Below are positions 26,634-34,807 of a DNA stretch of 64,000 bases, piece by piece (positions within the stretch are counted from its first letter, which is position 1; every line of letters begins with the position of its first letter). The notes beneath the pieces are model-generated. The model saw only the letters and a list, made by a program, of their open reading frames with translations. It ran no database searches and was not told where the DNA came from. Both the position numbers and the translations under genes were made by a program. This stretch comes from Hymenobacter norwichensis DSM 15439 (GTDB taxonomy: Bacteria > Bacteroidota > Bacteroidia > Cytophagales > Hymenobacteraceae), in NCBI RefSeq assembly GCF_000420705.1, contig NZ_ATVL01000008.1, forward strand, positions 186,001 to 250,000, read 5' to 3'.

Positions 26634-27514
26634 AGGGAAGGCACGTTAAGAGGGGTGGAAAGCAGTTCCTGCTTCATTTTGCAAAGGGCCGCGGCGCCCA
26701 ATACGGCGGCATTTTCAATGGCGGAAGGCGCAATAACCAACTGCTCCGCCACAATCTGAAACGGGAACTCCCGCAGGCTTTCGTACATGCCCCCCCGGAA
26801 ATAGTCGAAGCACTTGCTAACCGAGCCCCCCAGGAAAATAGCTTGCGGCGCCACCGTAAACAGCACGATTTTGATGGCGTTGCCGAGGTGCCGGCCGTAC
26901 TCCGTTAGCACAGTTAACGCTTCCGCGTTGCCTTGCGTAGCTAGCTGGTGCCACTCCGCGCCCGACCGACCGGTTTGCTGCGTAAAGAACTTGCCGCTGC
27001 AGTAATCCTCCAGGGTTTTGTCGCGGTACGGCACGCTCCCAAACTCCCCGGCGCTGGAAAGCACCCCGGAATACACGTCGTGGTTGATGATGATGCCCGC
27101 GCCAAACCCGGTTCCCAACGCAAGGCCCACCAGGTTGGCAAACGGCTGGCCCTGCCCGTACATCTTCTCCCCGACGGCAAAAGCATTGGCGTCGTTGGTG
27201 AGGTACACCGGCTTGTCGAAGTGGCGGGTGAGGTACTGCTTGAGGTGCACTTCCTGCCACGACGGGATATTCTGCACCTTATACACGATGCCGTTTTCCT
27301 CGTCTATCAGCCCAGGTGCGCCAATCCCGATACCGGCCACCTCCGCGTCCACTACTGCTTCGAGCTGGCTAGCCAACTCCGCCAGTATCTGTTCTTTCGA
27401 GGCCGTGGTGGACGTTTCGAAGCGCACTTCCTGGACTATTGTCCCGTTCTGCACGACGCCAATGTGGATCTTCGTTCCGCCAATATCTATTCCGATGTAC
27501 TTGGTTGTATCCAT
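26630..27514 (-). CDS. ROK-family sugar kinase
   Basis: A 294-residue cytoplasmic ROK kinase. The phosphate loop is IGIDIGGTKIHIGV (7-20), the catalytic base is in LTNDANAFAVGE (Asp108), and ALGTGFGAGIIIN follows. The usual ROK zinc motif CxCGxxGCxE is missing; SVPYRDKTLEDYCSG takes its place, as in some Bacteroidota glucokinase/N-acetylglucosamine kinases. It would phosphorylate the sugar released by GH20 or GH92 (GlcNAc, mannose or glucose). Start ATG at 27514; the 3' end overlaps GH20 by 4 nt. A 100-nt palindromic gap separates it from nagB. Confidence 0.9.
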   Translation of the reverse strand: MDTTKYIGIDIGGTKIHIGVVQNGTIVQEVRFETSTTASKEQILAELASQLEAVVDAEVAGIGIGAPGLIDEENGIVYKVQNIPSWQEVHLKQYLTRHFDKPVYLTNDANAFAVGEKMYGQGQPFANLVGLALGTGFGAGIIINHDVYSGVLSSAGEFGSVPYRDKTLEDYCSGKFFTQQTGRSGAEWHQLATQGNAEALTVLTEYGRHLGNAIKIVLFTVAPQAIFLGGSVSKCFDYFRGGMYESLREFPFQIVAEQLVIAPSAIENAAVLGAAALCKMKQELLSTPLNVPSL

Positions 27515-27530
27515 CTACTTTCTTCAATAG

Positions 27531-27613
27531 TGAAGGTGTGAAAGGTGAAGTTGCGAACAACAAAGTGCGTGGTCCGTTCACAATTCCACGCTTCACAACT
27601 TCACAATTTCACC
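27531..27613. repeat. Imperfect inverted repeat, family C
   Basis: The left arm around GAAGGTGTGAAAGGTGAAGT pairs loosely with the right arm CAACTTCACAATTTCACCTT; an inner GTGCGTGG/CCACGC also pairs. It fills the nagB-ROK gap. It could be a decayed mobile repeat or a processing hairpin. Confidence 0.55.
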
Positions 27614-27614
27614 T

Positions 27615-29558
27615 TTAAAACCGCCACCGTACGAAAGCCTCCATGGCCTCGTAGTTGGCTAGCCCCAGCTTATCGTATTGCTGGGCCGTTTCGCGGTTGC
27701 GGTGCTCGGCCCGCACCCAGAACTCGCGCAAGTCGTCGCCGGGAAACACCGGTATATCCTTCTGCGACTGATGCTTGAAGATGGCGTTGCGCTTCCGAAT
27801 CACCTCCTGCGGCGACAACGGCACGGCCATTTCAATTTCGTAGGGCTTGAACTCGTGCCAGGCCCCGCGGTACATCCACACCCAGCAGTCGGCCACCCAG
27901 GCTTCGGTTTGCTGCAAGCGGCGCAACGCCTCCGTCACAATGTTGAAGCACACAATGTGAGTCCCGTTCGGGTCGGCAAAGTCGCCGGCCACAAATACCT
28001 GGTGTGGCTTCACCTGTTGCAGAAGTTGTATGGTTAGCTCAATATCTTGGTCCGTTACCGGGTACTTCGAGGTCTTGCCCGACTCGTAGAAGGGCAGCGC
28101 CTGGAAGTGAATGTGGTTGTCGGGCAGGCCAGCGTAGCGGGCGCCGGCAATGGCTTCACTCTTGCGAATGAAGCTCTTCACGTTCCTGATTTCCTGAGTA
28201 TCTATCTGGTTGGGCTGCTTCTGCTGAATGAAGCGGCGCATGTCCTCGTAAATCGACTGGAGCTGGCTGGTGTCTTTGCCGAGGCTGCCTTCGAAGTCAA
28301 CGGCAAACTCCATGTAGCGCAGCACGTCATCATCCCACACGGCCGTGTTGCCCGAGGTTTGGTAGGCCACATGTACGTCGTGGCCCTGGTCGATGAGGCG
28401 AATAAACGTGCCGCCCATCGAAATAACGTCATCGTCGGGGTGAGGCGAGAAAATCAGGGTACGCTTTTTCTCGGGTAGAGCGCGCTCCGGTCGCTGTGAG
28501 TCGTCGGCGCCCGGCTTGCCGCCCGGCCAGCCCGTAATGGTGTGCTGGATCTTGTTGAAAATATGAATGTTGATGTTGTAGGCCGGCCCCTGTTCGGTAG
28601 CCAACTGGGCCATGCCGTTGTTGTTGTAATCCTCTTCGGTGAGCTTGAGGATCGGCTTGCCTAGTGCATTCGAGAGCCAAATCACAGCTTTCTTGATCAG
28701 TATTTCATCCCACACGCAGTCTTTCACCAGCCACGGCGTATCGAAGCGCGTCAGCTCGGCAGCGGCGTCTTCGTCTAGCACAAATTCCACATTCTCCGCC
28801 AACTGCAAGTAGGTAGCGGGTACCTCACCCGATACTTCGCCTTCCACCGCCTTCTTGATGATGGAGGCCTTCTTGCCGCTCCACGCCATGAGAATAATCT
28901 CGCGGGCCTTGAAAATGGTGCCGATGCCCATCGTAATAGCCTTGGTAGGCACATTCTCCTTACCACCGAAGTCGCGGGAAGCGTCGCGGCGGGTGAGGTC
29001 GTCGAGCGTGACCATGCGGGTACCGGAGTTGGGCGCCGAGCCGGGTTCGTTGAAGCCCACGTGGCCCGTCCGCCCAATGCCCAACACTTGCAGGTCCAGC
29101 CCGCCGTATTCTTCGATTTGCTGCTCGTAGTTGAGGCAGAACGCCGCCACGTCTTCCGCCGCCAGCGTGCCATCCGGGATGTGGATGTTCTCCCGCTTGA
29201 TGTCGATGTGGTCGAACAGGTTTTCGTTCATGAACGTCACGTAGCTCTGCGGCGCCGTGGGCGGCATCGGAAAGTACTCGTCCAGGTTGAAGGTCACCAC
29301 GTTATGAAAGCTCAACCCTTCCTGCTGATGCAGGCGCACCAGTTCCTCGTACACGCCCACCGGCGTAGCGCCAGTGGCCAGGCCCAACACGGCATTTTCC
29401 CCGGCTTCCTGCTTGCTCCTGATGAGGGCGGCAATGCGCTCGGCCACCTTAACGGAGGCGACGTCCTTGTTCGGGTAGACGCTCACGGGAAGCTTCTCGA
29501 AACGAGTTTCTTCCAGAAGATTCAATCGGGTCTTGATTGGTAGCGCGACGTTCTGCAT
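27615..29558 (-). CDS. nagB: Glucosamine-6-phosphate deaminase fused to PIG-L-type deacetylase domain
   Basis: A 647-residue fusion. Residues about 25-270 form the NagB domain (LGLATGATPVGVYEEL, FNLDEYFPM, GIGRTGHVGFNEPGS), which turns glucosamine-6-phosphate into fructose-6-phosphate and ammonia. Residues about 365-647 form a PIG-L/LmbE domain with the zinc-site motif HPDDD at 373-377 and FVAGDFADPNGTHIVCF near the end. The fusion is common in Bacteroidota; the PIG-L half may de-N-acetylate an amino sugar, which is inference. The ATG at 29558 is chosen over a GTG at 29621 because it lies closer to the conserved domain; this is not certain. No nagA is present in the window. Confidence 0.9.
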   Translation of the reverse strand: MQNVALPIKTRLNLLEETRFEKLPVSVYPNKDVASVKVAERIAALIRSKQEAGENAVLGLATGATPVGVYEELVRLHQQEGLSFHNVVTFNLDEYFPMPPTAPQSYVTFMNENLFDHIDIKRENIHIPDGTLAAEDVAAFCLNYEQQIEEYGGLDLQVLGIGRTGHVGFNEPGSAPNSGTRMVTLDDLTRRDASRDFGGKENVPTKAITMGIGTIFKAREIILMAWSGKKASIIKKAVEGEVSGEVPATYLQLAENVEFVLDEDAAAELTRFDTPWLVKDCVWDEILIKKAVIWLSNALGKPILKLTEEDYNNNGMAQLATEQGPAYNINIHIFNKIQHTITGWPGGKPGADDSQRPERALPEKKRTLIFSPHPDDDVISMGGTFIRLIDQGHDVHVAYQTSGNTAVWDDDVLRYMEFAVDFEGSLGKDTSQLQSIYEDMRRFIQQKQPNQIDTQEIRNVKSFIRKSEAIAGARYAGLPDNHIHFQALPFYESGKTSKYPVTDQDIELTIQLLQQVKPHQVFVAGDFADPNGTHIVCFNIVTEALRRLQQTEAWVADCWVWMYRGAWHEFKPYEIEMAVPLSPQEVIRKRNAIFKHQSQKDIPVFPGDDLREFWVRAEHRNRETAQQYDKLGLANYEAMEAFVRWRF

Positions 29559-29664
29559 TGGTACAGGCTTGGAAGTTTGCGAAGATGCTATTGCTTGTGA
29601 AGTGAGGCGCAGGGAAGTCACTGACTAACTATAAACCACTGGGGTAGAGCCAACTGCCCTAAAC

Positions 29665-30915
29665 TCAGGCTAGCTCCAGGTAGCTTTCAAAAATATTCTC
29701 CATCACGGTAGCTACCGAGCCCAGAATGACGGCATCGTTGCCGAGTTCCGATACCACAATGCTGGTTTTCTCCCGTAGCTGGGCCATGCAGTACGTGTTG
29801 ATGGCCTGCTGAATGGAGGGCACCAGAAACTGCTTGGCTTGCGCAATTTCACCGCCCAGAATAATCAGCTCCGGGTTGAAAAGCTGAATCAGAATGGCAA
29901 TGCCTTTGCCTAGGTTGGTGCCCACATCGGCCAGCAGATGGATGGCAAACTGGTCGCCATTGTTGGCCGCGGCAATCACCTGTTCCGGCTCCAGCTGTTC
30001 TATTTCCTGAGCCGAGAGCTTGGTGAGCAAGGTATTCTGTCCGGCCTTGATACCTTCTTTAGCGTTCCGCACAATGGCACTCCCCGACGCCACCGTTTCC
30101 AGGCAGCCACGCTTGCCGCAGGTGCACAGCACGCCACCTTCCACCAGCGGAATGTGCCCAAACTCGCCGGCAAAGCCCGAAACGCCGCTCCGCAGCTTAC
30201 CATCCAGCAGCATGCCCATACCAATGCCCCAGTCCATGGAAAGCACCAGCACGTCGCGGCGGCCGTGCGCCAGCCCAAACCGGTACTCGGCCAGGGTGGC
30301 ACTCTTGGCGTCGTTCTGAATGAAAACTGGCTTGCCAAACCGCTGCTCCAATAGCTGCTGCAACGATTCCGGCGCGGTGCCCGTGAGCAGATACGTGTGG
30401 TTGTTGCCTTCCTTGGAAGAGATGAGCCCTGGCATGCTGATGCCCACGCCAATGAGCTTTTTCAAGTCGATTTCCGAGCTCTGAATCAGCTGGTTGGCGT
30501 GTTCGTACACTTGCTCCAGCGCGCTCAGGTCTTTGGTTAACTCAATGGCAAACGTTCGTATTCCCGTTACGCTGTGGTTGTTGTTATCGAAGATGGCCAT
30601 GCGCGTCTTGAACTTCTCAATCTGAATGCTCAAAACGAACAACGACCGGCCGCACAGCCCATAGAGTTCCGGCTTACGCCCCCCAATCGACTTGCCCCGT
30701 CCCTGCTTTTCCACCAGCCCTTCGGCGATAAGCTCGTTGAGGATGGCAATGGAAGTGGGCGAGCTGATGTTGAACCGAGTACAGATATCCGCGTTGGTCT
30801 TCGCTCCTTTCACGTACAAGTGCTTGATAATCTTAAGCTTGTGCGTGTACTTGCGGCGCTCAATGTTGTTGAGTCGCGCTAGGTAAGTCCCCTCCAATGC
30901 TAGTAAAGAACTCAT
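29665..30915 (-). CDS. ROK-family transcriptional repressor (NagC/XylR type)
   Basis: A 416-residue ROK regulator. An N-terminal winged helix-turn-helix is seen at about 25-80 (KIIKHLYVKGAKTNADICTR, SPTSIAILNELIAEGLV). It is followed by a ROK sugar-binding domain with FIQNDAKSATLAEYR and an intact zinc motif LCTCGKRGCLET, unlike the kinase downstream. It probably senses GlcNAc or its 6-phosphate and represses nagB and its neighbours. It sits directly before nagB (106 nt). A 30-nt inverted repeat 68 nt upstream of its ATG is a likely autoregulatory operator. Confidence 0.92.
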   Translation of the reverse strand: MSSLLALEGTYLARLNNIERRKYTHKLKIIKHLYVKGAKTNADICTRFNISSPTSIAILNELIAEGLVEKQGRGKSIGGRKPELYGLCGRSLFVLSIQIEKFKTRMAIFDNNNHSVTGIRTFAIELTKDLSALEQVYEHANQLIQSSEIDLKKLIGVGISMPGLISSKEGNNHTYLLTGTAPESLQQLLEQRFGKPVFIQNDAKSATLAEYRFGLAHGRRDVLVLSMDWGIGMGMLLDGKLRSGVSGFAGEFGHIPLVEGGVLCTCGKRGCLETVASGSAIVRNAKEGIKAGQNTLLTKLSAQEIEQLEPEQVIAAANNGDQFAIHLLADVGTNLGKGIAILIQLFNPELIILGGEIAQAKQFLVPSIQQAINTYCMAQLREKTSIVVSELGNDAVILGSVATVMENIFESYLELA

Positions 30916-30983
30916 CCCAAGGGGCTTTACGTTTGCTTAAATCAACTGAAACTTTTCGAGAAGACCAAGGACTTGTGTTAATT

Positions 30984-31013
30984 TTTTACGAAAGTTCTAC
31001 CTGATTCGTAAAA
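30984..31013 (-). promoter_or_regulatory. Inverted repeat TTTTACGAA-N12-TTCGTAAAA, probable ROK operator
   Basis: Perfect 9-bp arms, 12 nt apart, 68 nt upstream of the ROK repressor start and downstream of the BNR gene. The two-arm layout with AT-rich outer ends fits a NagC-like dimer site. No second copy was noticed by eye. Confidence 0.55.
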
Positions 31014-31043
31014 GAACATTGAAACGAGTAATCACAACGCAGG

Positions 31044-32120
31044 CTATTTCCGTCCGGTGTTCCGGCTGTTTTTCTGGCTACGCTGTGCTTGAAGTACCAC
31101 ATGCTTGACGTTCTTCCGGTCGTAGGTGTAGGTGATGTGCACGCGTCCGTCTCGGGCCTGAATAATGGCTGGGTAGCTATACTCTTCTCTGGTTCCGTCT
31201 TCCAGCACGGCTATGTCGTGCCACTCTTGGCCGTCAGTCGATTGCGCTACTCGCAACTTGCTACGGCCGTTGAACCAGTCTTTACCAGGCACATCCGGAT
31301 TATAGACGATTAACTGCGAGCCATCTTTCAACGTCAGGGCATCAGTGCCGGAGTTTGGGTTGAGCAAGGATGTTTTCGTCAGTTTCCCCCACGTATTGCC
31401 ATTATCCATCGACCATGCTTGCACGACACTGCCTTGCTTGCTCCGGCACAGGAGTTGTAGCCGGTTGCCCGCGTAGGTAAGAATGCTGGGCTGGATAACA
31501 TCCAACGAGGAGGAAGGGTCCACTGGAAGCGCCTGCCACGTCTGCCCCAAATCAGTGGATTTCTCTAAGTGTACTTTCCAATGGCCGGTGGTTTCCTCGG
31601 TACTGGAGGGGGCTAGAATCGTTCCGTTGGCTAACTGCACCGGTTTGTTCTTGATAGGCCCCAGGATACCCTCCGGCAAACGGTGGGCGCTCGACCACGT
31701 TTCACCCTCATCTGCCGAGGTCTTCACCATGCCCCACCACTCCCGCGGGTTCGGCCCCACTTTGTAGAACAAGAACAGCTTCCCCTCGCGCGCCTTGAAC
31801 AGCACGGGGTTCCAGGTTGGATAGCGCACCGTGTCGTTTACTATCCCATCAGCCACCAGCTTCGGTGGCGCAACATACCCTGCTTTGGTAATGCTGGTCA
31901 GCCAGATAGCCACGTTCTTGGCGCCTTCTCCTGCGCCCCCAAAACAAGCTACCAGCAAACTTCCATCTGGCTTTTCCACCAACGTAGACGCGTGGCACTG
32001 CTGAAAAGGAGGTGCCGTAAACAGCAGTTCTTCCTTGGCTTTCACCCAGGTAGTCTGGGCGGTTACGCTCGCCTGAAAGCCCAGTAAAACCACGACGAAG
32101 GGTAGCATGTGTTTTTTCAT
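31044..32120 (-). CDS. BNR-repeat sialidase-family protein
   Basis: A 358-residue secreted beta-propeller (signal HMLPFVVVLLGFQASVTAQ). Asp-boxes SADEGETW, STDLGQTW and SMDNGNTW, plus a degenerate STDGQEW, and the segment CHASTLVEKPDGSLLVACFG place it in the BNR_2 predicted neuraminidase group (COG4692-like). Asp-boxes show the fold only; I could not confirm the arginine triad, Asp acid and Tyr/Glu pair of true GH33 sialidases. The ATG at 32120 is preferred over a TTG two codons earlier. A family A repeat lies just upstream. It could act on another acidic or neutral sugar. Confidence 0.75.
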   Translation of the reverse strand: MKKHMLPFVVVLLGFQASVTAQTTWVKAKEELLFTAPPFQQCHASTLVEKPDGSLLVACFGGAGEGAKNVAIWLTSITKAGYVAPPKLVADGIVNDTVRYPTWNPVLFKAREGKLFLFYKVGPNPREWWGMVKTSADEGETWSSAHRLPEGILGPIKNKPVQLANGTILAPSSTEETTGHWKVHLEKSTDLGQTWQALPVDPSSSLDVIQPSILTYAGNRLQLLCRSKQGSVVQAWSMDNGNTWGKLTKTSLLNPNSGTDALTLKDGSQLIVYNPDVPGKDWFNGRSKLRVAQSTDGQEWHDIAVLEDGTREEYSYPAIIQARDGRVHITYTYDRKNVKHVVLQAQRSQKNSRNTGRK

Positions 32121-32150
32121 AGACAAACCTCTCGTAACATTCTAGGCTAT

Positions 32151-32270
32151 GTGGACAGCAAACAAAAAGATCGTCATGCAGAGCGAAGCATCTCGCCTGC
32201 TGATGCCGGATTACTATTGCAACGTCAGCACGCGAGATGCTTCGCTCCGCTCTGCATGACCGTCCTGTTT
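32151..32270. repeat. Long palindromic intergenic repeat, family A copy 2
   Basis: Best-preserved copy: CGTCATGCAGAGCGAAGCAT and TCTCGCCTGCTGA pair with TCAGCACGCGAGATGCTTCG and CTCTGCATGAC around a loop of about 20 nt. The outer GTGGACAGCAAAC matches the outer arm of copy 1. It lies between the GH3 stop and the BNR-gene start. Confidence 0.85.
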
Positions 32271-32317
32271 CAAGCAAAACCTTAATGTTCACCTATCCTA
32301 GTTAGGCCGGTAGCACT

Positions 32318-34711
32318 CTATTTCTCAACCTCGGCCACTTTGATTGCCTTTGCCACCTGGAATTGCGCTTTTAGCCGGATGTCCTCCGACGAGGCGCCCA
32401 CCAGCGCCGTAAACGCGCCCGGCTCCACCACCCACTCCATCTTCTGGTTGAGCAGCATCAAATCTTCCGCCGTTAGCTGAAAGGCTACTTCCTGCTGCTC
32501 ACCGGCTTTCACCCTAAGCCGGTGGAACTTCTTGAGCTGCTTGCCGGGTGTCACCACGGAGCTTACTTCGTCGGTGAGGTAGAGTTGGGCTACTTCGTCG
32601 CCGTCGCGGGTGCTGGTATTCTTCACCTTGAACCGGACCTGCACGCTCACGGCACCGTTGCTTTCCGTGGGGTTAACCTGCAAGTCGGAGTACTCGAACT
32701 TACTGTAGCTCAGGCCGTAGCCGAAGCTATAGAGCGGCTGGGCATCCATTTCCACGTAGTTCTGCCGGGCGGGGCGAGCGGCATTGTAGTACACGGGCAG
32801 CTGACCGACATGCTTGGGTACCGAGATGGGCAGGCGGCCGGCCGGGTTGTAGTCGCCAAACAGCACATCGGCAATGGCGTTGCCGCCTTCCTGGCCGGGG
32901 TACCAGGCGTCGAGCATAGCCGGAACGTGGGTTGCCATCCAGTTCAGGTTCAGCGGGCGCCCTTTGATGAGCACCACCACCACCGGCGTGCCGGTTTTCA
33001 CTACGGCCTCCAATAGTTCCTGCTGTTTGCCCAGCAAGTCGAGGGTGGCGCGGTCGTAGCCTTCGCCGCTTTCCATGTCGCTGATGGTTTGGGTGCCGAC
33101 GGCTGTTACGGTAGCGGCGCCGGTGCTCTGGTATTCGGTTTTGAAGTCGCGGGCACTGGAGCCGCCCAGCACCACCACGGCCACATCGGCGTTGCGGGCC
33201 GCTTCTACGGCGGCGGCAATATCTACCTGCGTTGTGTCCCGGATGGCGCAGCCTTTCACGTACGTCACCTTCGTGCCCGCCGATACGTTGGCCTTGATGC
33301 CTTCCAGCACCGTCACGACGTTACTTTCGGGCTGGGGCGCGGTATAGTCGCCGAGCTGGTTGTAGATGTTATCGGCATTGGGGCCAATGACGGCAATGCG
33401 CTTCACCGACTTGGAGAGCGGCAGCACGTCTTTTTCATTCTTCAGCAGCACCACCGATTCGCGCGCTACCTGGCGGGCCAGCGCCACGTTGGCGGGGCTG
33501 TTCACTTGTTTGGCGGCCTTCCTGGCGTCCACGTACGGATTCTCAAAGAGACCCATCTCGAACTTCAGGCGCAGCACCCGCCCAACGGCTCGGTCCAGCA
33601 CTTCCATGGAAACCAGCTTCTGGTTGTAGGCCGCCAGCAGTTCTTTGTCGAAGCCATAGCCGCTCAGGTCGTCGTCGAGGCCGGCGTTGATGGCCAGGGC
33701 TGCTGCTTCGGGTGCGGTGCCCGCTACGTGGTGGCTGGTCAGGATGCCGCTGATGCTGCCCAGGTCGGAAACGGTGAAGCCCTGGAAACCCCATTGCCGG
33801 CGCAGCAAGTCGGTGAGCAGAAACTCGTTGGACGAGCAGGGCACACCGTCGATGGAGTTGTAGGAGGTCATAATCGACAACACCCCCGCCTGCACGGCCG
33901 CGTGCACGGGCGGCAGAAAGCTCTGGTACAGCTCCCGGTAGCCCGTGCTGATGCTGCCGCCGTTATGCCCGCCCTCAGGCACGCCGTACGCGGCAAAGTG
34001 TTTGAGGGTAGATATAACGTTGACGCCGCTTTTCAGGCTGGCGCCCTGCAAGCCTTTTACCATGGCTACGCCCATCTGGCTGGTCAGCACGGGGTCTTCG
34101 CCGTAGGTTTCTTCCACCCTCGACCAGCGTGGTTCGCGGGCCAGGTCCAGCACCGGACCATAACCGATGTGGCCACCCTGCACCCGCACCTCCGTGGCAA
34201 TGGCCGCGGCCATGCGCTGCAATAGGGCCGGGTCCCAGGTACTTCCCTGCCCAATGGACGTGGGAAATACCGTGGTGCCGATGGCCATGTGGCCGTGCGG
34301 GCATTCTTCAGCCAGAAACATGGGAATACTGAGCCGGGTGCGCTCCACGGCGTACTTCTGCAAGGCATTGGTGGCTTCGGCTGCTTGCGTGGGGTTCAAG
34401 CCCGTGAGCAGGGTTTTCTTGGTCCACGGGTCGGCGCGCAGGGTGGCCCACAGGCCCCCCACGTGGCGCTCGTCCACGGCTTTCCGGTACGCGGCGCTGA
34501 TGCCTACCTTCTTGCCGTCTTTCTGGTACATCTCCCACCCGAGAATGGTCGAAAGCTGGCCGACCTTTTCTTCCACCGTCATGCGCCCGAGCAGGTCTTG
34601 CACCCTAGCTTCGGTCGAGGCTTTGCTGTCTTTGTACAACGGCTTCACTTTTTGCGCGTGGGTGGCGGTGGCGCTTAACAGACACAGGCCGAGGGTAACG
34701 GACTTTAGCAT
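32318..34711 (-). CDS. GH3 beta-glycosidase (beta-glucosidase/xylosidase type)
   Basis: A 797-residue retaining GH3 enzyme with a short signal peptide (SVTLGLCLLSATATHA). The (beta/alpha)8 domain contains RVEETYGEDPVL, STLKHFAAYG and GFTVSDLGSISGIL with probable nucleophile Asp316. The alpha/beta sandwich has VVLLKNEKDVLPLSK and IAVIGPNADNIYNQLGDYT. A C-terminal FnIII-like domain follows (PLYSFGYGLSYSKFEYSD). Substrate cannot be set from family alone: beta-glucose or beta-xylose are both common. Within this island, beta-1,2-xylose of plant N-glycans is an attractive possibility. Confidence 0.92.
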   Translation of the reverse strand: MLKSVTLGLCLLSATATHAQKVKPLYKDSKASTEARVQDLLGRMTVEEKVGQLSTILGWEMYQKDGKKVGISAAYRKAVDERHVGGLWATLRADPWTKKTLLTGLNPTQAAEATNALQKYAVERTRLSIPMFLAEECPHGHMAIGTTVFPTSIGQGSTWDPALLQRMAAAIATEVRVQGGHIGYGPVLDLAREPRWSRVEETYGEDPVLTSQMGVAMVKGLQGASLKSGVNVISTLKHFAAYGVPEGGHNGGSISTGYRELYQSFLPPVHAAVQAGVLSIMTSYNSIDGVPCSSNEFLLTDLLRRQWGFQGFTVSDLGSISGILTSHHVAGTAPEAAALAINAGLDDDLSGYGFDKELLAAYNQKLVSMEVLDRAVGRVLRLKFEMGLFENPYVDARKAAKQVNSPANVALARQVARESVVLLKNEKDVLPLSKSVKRIAVIGPNADNIYNQLGDYTAPQPESNVVTVLEGIKANVSAGTKVTYVKGCAIRDTTQVDIAAAVEAARNADVAVVVLGGSSARDFKTEYQSTGAATVTAVGTQTISDMESGEGYDRATLDLLGKQQELLEAVVKTGTPVVVVLIKGRPLNLNWMATHVPAMLDAWYPGQEGGNAIADVLFGDYNPAGRLPISVPKHVGQLPVYYNAARPARQNYVEMDAQPLYSFGYGLSYSKFEYSDLQVNPTESNGAVSVQVRFKVKNTSTRDGDEVAQLYLTDEVSSVVTPGKQLKKFHRLRVKAGEQQEVAFQLTAEDLMLLNQKMEWVVEPGAFTALVGASSEDIRLKAQFQVAKAIKVAEVEK

Positions 34712-34807
34712 TCAGAACGGGAGTAAAAAAGTAAGGCGAGCATAGGCAGCTCCTAGTATTTCAGGCTCCGAGTAGCTCAGCACCAGGGGCTTAGGATTGA
34801 GGCATCG

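Noticed and set aside
31044..32120. Sialic acid utilisation operon
   Set aside because: Only a BNR protein; no lyase, epimerase or sialic acid transporter nearby.
33089..34225. 378-codon plus-strand frame opposite GH3
   Set aside because: Antisense shadow; composition unlike a protein.
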